Positions 43,860 to 51,276 of a stretch of 64,000 nucleotides of DNA are shown here, piece after piece. The translations under genes were made by a program, and so were the position numbers. The notes under the pieces are model-generated. The model made no database searches. It worked only from the letters and a program-made list of their open reading frames with translations, and was not told the DNA's origin. Each line of letters starts with the position of its first letter. Positions within the stretch are counted from its first letter, which is position 1. Source of the DNA: an uncultured Christensenella sp. (GTDB lineage Bacteria; Bacillota; Clostridia; Christensenellales; CAG-917); assembly GCA_910577815.1 (NCBI GenBank), contig CAJTNO010000003.1, forward strand, positions 186,001-250,000. The letters run 5' to 3'.

Positions 43860-45374
43860 TCAGAACAGCTTTTTCAATCTGTTGATATACTCCTTGCTCT
43901 CCTGCATATTTTCCTCGCCGAACAGCTCGCTGAGATACAGCACAAGCCCGTCTATTTCGTCGCGGATATAGGACAGGTTAAGCGACTCGAACTTTCTGAA
44001 AATCTTATTGCAAAGCACGTAATCCAGTCCATCGAGTTCGTTTCCGCCGCAACCTACGTAAGAAGGAACAAACTCCTTAAGCTGCTTTACGATACGGTTG
44101 CCGAACGCCAGTCGGAAATGCTCTATAACATAATCGTCCAGCTGATTTATCTTGTCAAGATTGTCCTGCGACACCTTATACAACTCCTGCGACTTTTTAA
44201 ACTCAGCCTCGAGGTGCTTATAGCTTATAAACAGATTGTCCTCCCAAGGCGCCTCGAATGCGATACCCTTGCTGTTTATGTTGATAGGCATAGCACGGTC
44301 GTAAACCTTATCCGAGATAGCAAAGGTCGAGTCGTCGTTGTTTGCGGTGCCTATAAACCACATATTCTGCGGAAGCTGAAATCTGCCCTTTTCAATATGC
44401 TTGGGGTCGTTCGGCCAGCCTGACGGAACAAGGTCGACAATCCACTCGTCGCGCGAGGGCATTTCGAGTATGGACAGCATTTCCGCAAAGTAGTACTCTA
44501 CACGCGCTATATTCATTTCGTCGAGAACGGTAAGATAAATCTGGTCGTTCCAGGTAGCCTCGTACATCTTTTTAAGCACCTCGGTTTCATTGAAGCGCTT
44601 TGTAAATTCGTTGAAGTAGCCGAACAGCTCCGTACGGTCTCTCCAGGACGGCTGAACCGACGCAATCGTTGCGGGATTGTTTAAGAAAATTCCCATCGCG
44701 TGCGGCAAAGAGGTTTTACCCGTACCTGATATACCCTGCAAAATCAACAGGCGCGACGTCGACAGACTTGCAACAAACAGCCTTATTATTCGCGGCTGAT
44801 AAAACAGCTTCATACGCGAGCAGGCAAAGTTACGGAACTTATCGCAAAACTGCGGTAGAGTAATTTCGTCGTCGTAAACGGGCGGAACGTAATTTTCGTA
44901 AATCTTATCGATTTCGGTAAGCTTATAAAAACGCGATTCTCCGCTTGGGCTTTTCTCCTTGCCTTCCTCGCCCTCGGGCGCTTCCTCACCCTCGTACTTT
45001 CCTATGTCGCTGACGCGCATAGAAAGTATGCGGTCCTTTTCCGCACTCATTTTAATAATCTGCTTTTTAAGGTTGGCGCACTCCTCTACTAAGTCCTGCG
45101 GCAATACCTTTGCCTTGCCAAGCTTGGCAAGCTTGCGAAGTCCAAGCGCGATAAGCACTATTATGGACACTATTACGGCAACGATTAGTATAATGAAAAT
45201 TATAGCGACAGCCCATTCGCCCGCACCGAAGTACTGAGTATAATTCTTGAATGCGTCGGAATACCCATCATTATAAAAGATGTGTAAAAAACCCCAGAAA
45301 ATACTACCTAATCCCTTGTCGTAAAACGCTCCTAAAAACGCTTTAAGAAACTCAAATACAAGATTGATATTCAT
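43860..45374 (-). CDS. Membrane-anchored McrB-like AAA+ ATPase
   Basis: 504 residues. A hydrophobic N-terminal patch (about 5-32) and a clear membrane segment at 55-79, then a charged linker (90-165). The AAA_5/McrB-like ATPase follows: Walker A GISGTGKTS (214-222, Lys220), PSWRDRTELFGYFN (242-255), Walker B LTVLDEMN (281-288), the McrB NTxD-equivalent read as NNDD (345-348), and the arginine-finger region VYDRA (357-361). McrB proteins are usually soluble GTPases; this one is membrane-bound and its signature is altered. The C-terminal helical lid is at 400-504. Partner DUF2357-like gene 80 bases downstream. Role unknown. Confidence 0.75.
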   Translation of the reverse strand: MNINLVFEFLKAFLGAFYDKGLGSIFWGFLHIFYNDGYSDAFKNYTQYFGAGEWAVAIIFIILIVAVIVSIIVLIALGLRKLAKLGKAKVLPQDLVEECANLKKQIIKMSAEKDRILSMRVSDIGKYEGEEAPEGEEGKEKSPSGESRFYKLTEIDKIYENYVPPVYDDEITLPQFCDKFRNFACSRMKLFYQPRIIRLFVASLSTSRLLILQGISGTGKTSLPHAMGIFLNNPATIASVQPSWRDRTELFGYFNEFTKRFNETEVLKKMYEATWNDQIYLTVLDEMNIARVEYYFAEMLSILEMPSRDEWIVDLVPSGWPNDPKHIEKGRFQLPQNMWFIGTANNDDSTFAISDKVYDRAMPININSKGIAFEAPWEDNLFISYKHLEAEFKKSQELYKVSQDNLDKINQLDDYVIEHFRLAFGNRIVKQLKEFVPSYVGCGGNELDGLDYVLCNKIFRKFESLNLSYIRDEIDGLVLYLSELFGEENMQESKEYINRLKKLF

Positions 45375-45442
45375 AGTCCTAAAATATTTATTCTAAAACG
45401 CTTACGCAAATGCCATCCGTATAGAGAAGTATGTAAAGTCTT

Positions 45443-45474
45443 GTGCAAATGCACTGATTTGCTTGCGCAAGCAA
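45443..45474. repeat. Two adjacent inverted repeats between sipW-like and AAA+ genes
   Basis: GTGCAAATGCAC (45443-45454) and a perfect 16-bp palindrome TTGCTTGCGCAAGCAA (45459-45474) inside the 136-bp intercistronic gap. There is no T-run after either on the minus strand, so they are not ordinary terminators; mRNA processing stems or operators are possible. Confidence 0.5.
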
Positions 45475-45510
45475 CGGATTATTTCTCCGTCATTTTCCCC
45501 GCTTACTATA

Positions 45511-46518
45511 TTATTCGGCTTTATCCGCATCGATACCATCGCCGATTACGTCGACCTTCTGTTCGGGCGCGGCGCTGCCTTCAGACTCTGCATTTTCAAC
45601 TTCGGTCGCAATTTCGCCGCTTTCCGAATTCTCGACGTTCTCCACACTCTCGGAAGTAGAATCTGCAACGTCGGCTTCCGATTTTTGAGATGCCAAAAGC
45701 TGCGCGATAAGCGCCTGCTTTTCCTCCTCGGTCATTGCGTCAACGGAAATAGCCGTCTCTCCCGCAACCTTCTTTTCTTTTTCGAGCTTGGCAATAATGA
45801 GCGTGCGCACCAAAATAAACGCGTAAATAACAAACAGCAATATAAGCGGCAGCACAATCAAACAGAAAAAGCGGGTTTTGCCGTGTATGGGATGCTGCAT
45901 AAAGTTTGCAAGACCGCCCACTCCCTTGAGCATTTTACCGCTTGTAAAATTCAGATTTTCGTCAACATCGCCCCAGGTTGCCACTACATCGCCGACAACC
46001 ACCTTGCGCAAATCCCAGGAGGATTGGTCAACTGCGGACATATCGTCCCCGTCCTTTACGGCGCAATCCTGCCAGTTTCCCTCCTGATTGTCGCCCCTCG
46101 TACGTAAAGCGGCAACCGAACCGTCCTTATTCCTTTCGATAGCTACTAATCTGTGTGAATTAAACTCGTCGTAGCTGTCGCCGTTTTCGTATGTACGGAC
46201 AAACTTAAACGTAATGACCTGACCGACCTTCAAGTCGGAGCCGTCTCCTTCATAGGCTTTGGCAATTATAACGTCGTCTGTGTCGAAAGTGGGCTTCATC
46301 GAATCCGACGCGACGTTAAAATAGCAATTATCGCCCACACGGGTTATCTTATCGGGATTGGTAGAGCGGATTATAGTAAAAATCGCCACCACTAAAGCAA
46401 AAATAATCAAAATTATACAAAGGACGTTAACAGTCCAGTTAAGCGCAATCTTGACCTTTTGTTGCGTAGGCGTAAGCTCCTTCTTCTCATTTTGAGAAGA
46501 CTTTTCAAACAGTTTCAT
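45511..46518 (-). CDS. SipW-type signal peptidase I (proximal copy) with long tail
   Basis: 335 residues. N-terminal membrane segment at 27-50; catalytic Ser73 in VASDSMKPTF; His122 in FNSHRLVAI; TRGDNQEGNWQD follows as the later active-site box. A second membrane segment lies at about 226-250. The tail of about 80 residues holds AMTEEEKQALIAQLLASQ, matching the tail motif of the distal SipW, then an acidic Ser/Glu-rich end. It is the first gene of the operon; SD AAGGAG. Its own leader is 178 bases long. Confidence 0.85.
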   Translation of the reverse strand: MKLFEKSSQNEKKELTPTQQKVKIALNWTVNVLCIILIIFALVVAIFTIIRSTNPDKITRVGDNCYFNVASDSMKPTFDTDDVIIAKAYEGDGSDLKVGQVITFKFVRTYENGDSYDEFNSHRLVAIERNKDGSVAALRTRGDNQEGNWQDCAVKDGDDMSAVDQSSWDLRKVVVGDVVATWGDVDENLNFTSGKMLKGVGGLANFMQHPIHGKTRFFCLIVLPLILLFVIYAFILVRTLIIAKLEKEKKVAGETAISVDAMTEEEKQALIAQLLASQKSEADVADSTSESVENVENSESGEIATEVENAESEGSAAPEQKVDVIGDGIDADKAE

Positions 46519-46697
46519 AAAACTTTCTCCTTATGCCGTGTTGCGCCCTCTCCCAAGACTTTTTGCCATAACCGATGCGACTCCGCACCGCCGAGATAAA
46601 ACTCAACCGCTATTGACGTCACCGAGCCATACTTATTGTCCTTAAAAGCATAACGCCCTTCACCCGAATGACTTTGCTGTAGTATAGATTTCTATAC
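46519..46697 (-). promoter_or_regulatory. Long leader of the SipW/AAA+ operon
   Basis: About 178 bases between the predicted start site and the first gene. It begins with the palindrome GTATAG-ATTT-CTATAC (46682-46697), contains a possible 10-codon reading frame and ends in an SD. I compared it mentally with common riboswitch classes and recognise none. With the terminator and promoter next to it, this fills the 334-bp gene-free stretch 46519-46852. Confidence 0.5.
46619..46651 (-). CDS. Possible leader peptide in the SipW operon leader
   Basis: ATG preceded at four bases by AAGGG, encoding MLLRTISMAR and a TGA. Short and without known relatives; it could be an attenuator peptide or chance. 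Confidence 0.25.
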   Translation of the reverse strand: MLLRTISMAR

Positions 46698-46703
46698 GTT
46701 AGA

Positions 46704-46732
46704 ATTATAAAAGATTTCGTACACTATGTCAA
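46704..46732 (-). promoter_or_regulatory. Perfect consensus promoter of the SipW/AAA+ operon
   Basis: Minus strand: -35 TTGACA (46727-46732), exactly 17 bp, -10 TATAAT (46704-46709); every base matches the sigma-A consensus. An A/T-rich, UP-element-like tract lies upstream (46733-46790). The palindrome 46682-46697 begins at the predicted +1, a position where a repressor would block initiation. Confidence 0.85.
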
Positions 46733-46797
46733 TATACAAATATTAAAATTATTTAATAAAATCTATATAAAAATCAAAATTTCAAGTGTTTTAAAAT

Positions 46798-46824
46798 GAA
46801 AAGCACCCGCCTTCGGGTGCTTTC
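46798..46824 (-). terminator. Terminator of the EF-G paralogue
   Basis: Stem AAAGCACCCG (46800-46809) / CGGGTGCTTT (46814-46823), loop of four, followed by TTTTCATTTT on the minus strand. Confidence 0.85.
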
Positions 46825-46852
46825 GTTATTTAAGCTATAAATAATGTCTGTT

Positions 46853-48901
46853 TTATGCTTCGCGTGATTTTGCGTCGGCAATAATCTTATCGTTATTCAT
46901 TGCAGGCACTTCCTCATAGCGCACGAGATGCATTTCAAACTTGCCTCTGCCCTGCGTCATCGAGCGCAAATCGGTTGCGTATCTAAACATTTCCGCCTGC
47001 GGAACCTCCGCAGTAATTATCTGCTTGCCGTTTGCCATATCCGTGCCGAGGATTCTGCCTCTGCGCTTATTCATATCGCCGAGAATATCGCCGAGGTACT
47101 CGTCTGGTACGGTGATTTTAGCCTCCATAATAGGCTCGAGGAAGCAAGGCGCCGCCGCCGCAATTCCGTCGGCATACGAAAGCTTCGCCGCTGTAACAAA
47201 CGCAATTTCCTTACTGTCTACGGGATGGTATTTCCCGTCATACAGAGTAGCCTTGAGATTTACCATAGGATATCCCGCAAGCACGCCGTGCTTAATAGCC
47301 TCTCTAAGTCCCTTTTCAACCGCGGGAATAAACTGACGGGGAACCGCGCCGCCAACTACCGCGTCGACGAACTCGAATACTCCGTCCTCTGCGCCCGGCT
47401 CGTACTTGATGAATACGTCGCCGTACTGTCCTGCGCCGCCCGACTGCTTCTTATGCTTTCCTTCCGCCTGCGCGGTCTTCTTTATGGTTTCGCGATACGC
47501 AACCTTTGGCTCCTGCCAGGAGATGTCTATGCCGAGCTTTGCCTTTACGCGCTTGCACATAATATCAAGCTGAGCCTCGCCCAAGCCGCTGATTAGCACG
47601 TCGCCGGTTTCCACGTTCTTCTCAACCTTGAACGTCGCGTCCTCCTCCTGCATTTTGATTAGCCCCTGTATAGCCTTTTCCTCGTCCTTCGCCGCCTTTA
47701 CAGCGTATGAAATTACGGGACTCGGGAACTCTATCTTCTCATACACAAGCTTATTTCCGTTAGCCGCAAGCGTATCGTTCGTATTGGTATATACAAGCTT
47801 TGCAACCGCGCCGATATCTCCGGCGTTAAGGCTGTCAACCGTTTCCTGCTTCTTACCCTTGAGGATGTAGAGCGCGCCGACCTTTTCGGGCTTATCCTGC
47901 GAATTGTTGTAAACGGAATCGCCGCTTGAAAGCTTGCCCTGAATAACCTTGAAAATAAGCAGCTTGCCTACGTACGGGTCTACAACCGACTTAATTACCT
48001 GCGCGCTGAACGGAGCCGAGCCGTCTACGCCGATTTCCTTGATATCACCGTCTACGCTCGCTTTGATTTTATGCACGCGGTTGGGAGACGGCATAAGGTC
48101 CACTATCTTTTCCATAAGTCTGGCGACGCCCTTTGAAGTTATCGCGTTGCCCGCCATAAGAGGAATAAATACCTCGCCCGCGATAGCGGCGTGAAGTCCC
48201 TTCTGTATTTCTTCGTTTGTGAACTGCTCGCCGTCAAAGAACTTCATCATAAGCTCCTCGTCGGTTTCGGCAATCATTTCCATAAGCTTGGCGTTATACT
48301 CGTCAACGTCGGCTTTCATTGCCGCGGGAGCGTCTATAGCCTTGCCCGCAAGGTCGTACGCCTTGCCTGTAAGCACGTCTACGGAGCCGACCATAGCGCC
48401 GCCTTCCATAATGGGAAGCTCAACGGGAACTACGTTGTTATACTTTGCCATTATAGCTCTTGCCGTTCCGTTGAAATCGGAATTATCCTTATCGACCGCG
48501 TTTACAAATATAAATGTAGGTATCTTTTTCTCGCCGCACAAATCGAGTGCCTTCTCGGTGCCGACGGTAACCGAGCCCGTAGCCGAGGTAACCACAATAG
48601 CGCTGTCCGCCGCCTGAAGCGCGGATTGCATCTCGCCTTCGAAATCAAAAAATCCCGGAACGTCCAAAAGATTTATTTTTACGTCGCGATACACCGCGTA
48701 ACCGAGCGCAAGAGATATGGAAATTTTACGCTTTATTTCTTCGTCGTCGTAATCCATAGTTGACGAACCGTCGTCAACCTTGCCAAGACGGGAAATGGTT
48801 TTAGCCTCGAACATAATAGCCTCGGCAAGCGACGTTTTGCCCTCTCCCGAGTGTCCGATAAGTGCGACGTTGCGAATTGAATCGGTATCAAAAGTTTTCA
48901 T
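46853..48901 (-). CDS. EF-G-like GTPase (EF-G2 type paralogue)
   Basis: 682 residues with full EF-G domain order. P-loop GHSGEGKTS near residue 16 (canonical EF-G has GHIDAGKTT). The G3 motif reads DVPGFFDF where EF-G has DTPGHVDF, so the catalytic His is Phe. G4 reads NAVDKDN. Domain IV and V motifs (GAGQYGDVFIKYEPG, RRGRILGTDM) are present. Such paralogues usually bind the ribosome without driving ordinary translocation; the exact role is unknown. SD AAGGGG. Single gene with its own terminator. Confidence 0.85.
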   Translation of the reverse strand: MKTFDTDSIRNVALIGHSGEGKTSLAEAIMFEAKTISRLGKVDDGSSTMDYDDEEIKRKISISLALGYAVYRDVKINLLDVPGFFDFEGEMQSALQAADSAIVVTSATGSVTVGTEKALDLCGEKKIPTFIFVNAVDKDNSDFNGTARAIMAKYNNVVPVELPIMEGGAMVGSVDVLTGKAYDLAGKAIDAPAAMKADVDEYNAKLMEMIAETDEELMMKFFDGEQFTNEEIQKGLHAAIAGEVFIPLMAGNAITSKGVARLMEKIVDLMPSPNRVHKIKASVDGDIKEIGVDGSAPFSAQVIKSVVDPYVGKLLIFKVIQGKLSSGDSVYNNSQDKPEKVGALYILKGKKQETVDSLNAGDIGAVAKLVYTNTNDTLAANGNKLVYEKIEFPSPVISYAVKAAKDEEKAIQGLIKMQEEDATFKVEKNVETGDVLISGLGEAQLDIMCKRVKAKLGIDISWQEPKVAYRETIKKTAQAEGKHKKQSGGAGQYGDVFIKYEPGAEDGVFEFVDAVVGGAVPRQFIPAVEKGLREAIKHGVLAGYPMVNLKATLYDGKYHPVDSKEIAFVTAAKLSYADGIAAAAPCFLEPIMEAKITVPDEYLGDILGDMNKRRGRILGTDMANGKQIITAEVPQAEMFRYATDLRSMTQGRGKFEMHLVRYEEVPAMNNDKIIADAKSREA

Positions 48902-49161
48902 AATAGCCCCTTATTGTTCGTCGATACTGAAATTTTATAATAAACGAAGTCAAATTTCAATACCAAATTTCAAACAAGCCGCATTTTTACAGGCAAGTTC
49001 TCTGCAATATTATTAGGACGGTATTAAAAAAATGAACACGTTTTATAAATAAAACGGAAAATCAAAATCGAAAATTTAAACAAAACACTAAAAATCCAAA
49101 AAAAATTACACAAATCGCAAACGCGCTCATAGATAAAACCCTCTCTACATATATTTTTGCT

Positions 49162-49869
49162 ATGGCAGTTATAGGAATTTACGACAGCGGCATAGGCGGA
49201 CTCACAAGCGCAAAAATAATACTCGAACGCTTTGGCGGAAACGACGTTTACTATCTTGCAGACAATCTCAATCACCCGTTTGGAACCAAGGACGAGGACG
49301 CGCTTAAGGACATAGTTTTTGAGGGCATAAAGCGCGTACGCGCGCACTCCGATACAGTAGTGATAGCCTGCAACACGGCGTCAAGCATTACGGAGGATAA
49401 CGACGTAATAAAGCTGCTTCCTCCGATAGAACAGAACGCGCAGGACGCAGACTCCACACTGCTTATGGCAACCGTGCGTACGCTTGGCAAAATTCAAAAC
49501 ACGGGCGGATGCAAGGTAGCCGAAACCGCCGAGCTTGCGACGCTAATAGAGGTGCAGGCAGGCTTAAACTACCTTAAAAACAGCTTGGATATGAGCGAGC
49601 TATTGCCTTACCTTGCTCCGAGACTGCACAAATTCAAGGGCGTAAAAAAGGTGATACTGGGATGCTCCCATTATTTGTTCTGCAAGCCGCAAATAACAAA
49701 ATGCCTCGGCAACGTGGAATTTTGCGACGGAAACGAAAGGCTTTGCGCAAGCCTTGCCGAAAGAGTACAAAGCAGACCTGATATGCCCGCAAAAATCACA
49801 TTTGACTTTACCGCTTTAAACGAAAGCAAAAAATACAACGCAATTTTAAAAATGCTCTTAAACAATTAA
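49162..49869 (+). CDS. murI: Glutamate racemase family protein
   Basis: Supplies D-glutamate for peptidoglycan. Both catalytic cysteines are visible: IACNTAS and LGCSHYLF. GIYDSGIGGLTSAK and YYLADNLNHPFGTK are typical openings. 235 residues, about 25 shorter than usual, mainly in the middle. There is no SD; a TATATT box (49150-49155) ends six bases before the ATG, with only a weak -35, so a leaderless transcript is suggested. Divergent from the EF-G paralogue across a 260-bp AT-rich gap. Confidence 0.85.
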   Translation: MAVIGIYDSGIGGLTSAKIILERFGGNDVYYLADNLNHPFGTKDEDALKDIVFEGIKRVRAHSDTVVIACNTASSITEDNDVIKLLPPIEQNAQDADSTLLMATVRTLGKIQNTGGCKVAETAELATLIEVQAGLNYLKNSLDMSELLPYLAPRLHKFKGVKKVILGCSHYLFCKPQITKCLGNVEFCDGNERLCASLAERVQSRPDMPAKITFDFTALNESKKYNAILKMLLNN

Positions 49870-49870
49870 A

Positions 49871-49909
49871 ATTTTACGACGGACGCTTACCTTGCTCCCG
49901 TCGTAAAAT
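49871..49909. terminator. Bidirectional terminator, murI / gpr
   Basis: Perfect 12-bp arms ATTTTACGACGG and CCGTCGTAAAAT around a 15-base loop; the T-rich side is stronger on the minus strand. Confidence 0.7.
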
Positions 49910-49956
49910 ATCGTCGCCAATCAAATTTATTATTTATTTTCGTTATTCTAAACGGG

Positions 49957-50820
49957 TTAATTGTGAAAAGCTCTGTTGATAGCGGTAGCAATTACGCCGG
50001 CTGCGGCATTTACCAAAAAGTCTATTTCCTTAGGCGCAACCACCAGATGCGACAAATCCTTTTCAACCATTTCCGCCCTTAAACGGTATTCGTCCACGGT
50101 TATTTCCATCTTGGATAGATAATCCTTTACAAACCCGTAAACGGCAGTCCGCATAGACAGCATAAGCGGCACACCTATGGCGATTACAGGCACGCCCAAA
50201 ACGCTCTTGTCTATTCTCTGCTTGTCCTGTCCCACGCCTCCGCCGGGAGATATTCCTGCGGTGCTTATCTGAAACGACGTACCCACCCGTGAAACCGTAC
50301 CCGTTGCAAGGCTGTCTATGAGTATGACCGCGCACGGCTTTACTTTGTCGGTTACCGCGCTCGCTATATCCGCCGACTGCATTCCCGTAGTTCCCAAGAC
50401 GCCGGTGGTCATCGCGTATACGCATTGCTTTGTGTATGACACTGGATATTCCTTTGTAACCTCAACGCCCTCTACCGCGCGCTGTCCGAGCGCGTCCGCA
50501 ATTACACCGCCGTTGCCCAAGCCTATAACCAGCACGGGAGTTGTTTTACGCACCGTTCCTATAAGTCCGGCAAGCGCAGTCGCAATATAAGCGGCAAGGC
50601 TTTTTAGAGCTTTTTCACTGCCGTAAACGTTCTTCGGGCAATCAAAGGTAATATATACGCCTCTGTCCCGACCTATCTGCTTGGCAAGCTCCAGGCTCTT
50701 AATGTTTAAGTAGTGCTGTACAATCCCGCAGCCAAGCTCCGTGCGCTTGCTAAGCTCTCCAAGTCCGCCGGCTTCCGCCGCCTCGATAGCCATATCCGAA
50801 ATAAAATCGATATTTTTCAT
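49957..50820 (-). CDS. gpr: Germination protease GPR
   Basis: Aspartic-like protease that degrades small acid-soluble spore proteins at germination, direct evidence of sporulation capacity. Motifs: VIGLGNGGVIADALGQRAV, TTGVLGTTGMQSADIA, IDSLATGTVSRVGTSFQIS, GISPGGGVG. 287 residues, slightly short. The start abuts a forespore-type promoter (50826-50855) and has no SD. Divergent from rpsT, the standard clostridial arrangement. Confidence 0.95.
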   Translation of the reverse strand: MKNIDFISDMAIEAAEAGGLGELSKRTELGCGIVQHYLNIKSLELAKQIGRDRGVYITFDCPKNVYGSEKALKSLAAYIATALAGLIGTVRKTTPVLVIGLGNGGVIADALGQRAVEGVEVTKEYPVSYTKQCVYAMTTGVLGTTGMQSADIASAVTDKVKPCAVILIDSLATGTVSRVGTSFQISTAGISPGGGVGQDKQRIDKSVLGVPVIAIGVPLMLSMRTAVYGFVKDYLSKMEITVDEYRLRAEMVEKDLSHLVVAPKEIDFLVNAAAGVIATAINRAFHN

Positions 50821-50825
50821 AGTCT

Positions 50826-50855
50826 TATTATGTATAATAGTAAAAAATCAATGCA
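50826..50855 (-). promoter_or_regulatory. Forespore sigma-G/F-type promoter of gpr
   Basis: Minus strand: -35 TGCATT (50850-50855), a 17-bp spacer, -10 CATAATA (50826-50832), matching the sigma-G pattern (GMAT -35, CATnmTA -10). Five bases separate it from the ATG. Confidence 0.6.
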
Positions 50856-50862
50856 AAAACGG

Positions 50863-50891
50863 TTGCAAGTTATTACGCATTGTGTTAATAT
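50863..50891 (+). promoter_or_regulatory. Promoter of rpsT
   Basis: -35 TTGCAA (50863-50868), a 17-bp spacer, -10 TAATAT (50886-50891). It gives a leader of about 36 nt with a GAGGAG SD. Confidence 0.7.
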
Positions 50892-50933
50892 ATCAAGGAT
50901 ATTTAGTCAGTACAGAAGTACGAGGAGAAAAAT

Positions 50934-51206
50934 ATGCCAAATATAAAGTCAGCAAAAAAGAGAGTCATCACTTCGGCAAAGAGAAATGAAATCAACACCG
51001 CTAAAAAATCGCGCGTAAGAACCGCTATCAAAAAGTACAATGCCGCTATCGACGCAAAGGACATTGCGCTTGCGGAAAAACTTCTTCCCGAAACTATGTC
51101 GGTTATCGATTGCGCTATGAAGGACGGCATCTATAAGGCAAATACCGCAGCAAGAAAAAAAGCGACCGTCTGCCGCGCGCTCGACGCTATAAAAGCCGCA
51201 AAATAA
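50934..51206 (+). CDS. rpsT: 30S ribosomal protein S20
   Basis: Primary 16S rRNA-binding protein of the small subunit. MPNIKSAKKRVITSAKRNEIN at the N-terminus and GIYKANTAARKKATVC near the C-terminus are diagnostic. 90 residues, Lys/Ala-rich three-helix bundle. SD GAGGAG. Single gene with its own terminator, divergent from gpr. Confidence 0.97.
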   Translation: MPNIKSAKKRVITSAKRNEINTAKKSRVRTAIKKYNAAIDAKDIALAEKLLPETMSVIDCAMKDGIYKANTAARKKATVCRALDAIKAAK

Positions 51207-51226
51207 TCCATACATAAAATTACAAC

Positions 51227-51255
51227 AAAAGGCTGTTGAAATACAGCCTTTTTTT
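51227..51255 (+). terminator. Terminator of rpsT
   Basis: Stem AAAAGGCTGT (51227-51236) / ACAGCCTTTT (51243-51252), six-base loop, then a run of T. Confidence 0.9.
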
Positions 51256-51276
51256 CGTGTTAAAATTATATCTTGC

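Noticed and set aside
41524..45374. Calling the AAA+/DUF2357 pair a canonical McrBC restriction system
   Set aside because: Membrane anchor on the ATPase, altered NTxD motif and no visible nuclease signature in the partner.
46614..46621. TGACGTCA 8-mer palindrome
   Set aside because: Resembles a eukaryotic CRE site; expected by chance and meaningless in bacteria.
46517..46690. 57-codon open stretch in the SipW leader ending TGA over the sipW ATG
   Set aside because: No ATG, GTG or TTG with an SD near its upstream end; openness at this length is compatible with chance, though I keep the leader itself as a finding.
49024..49347. Minus-strand frame overlapping murI
   Set aside because: Hydrophobic-aromatic translation of AT-rich DNA and antisense murI; no SD.
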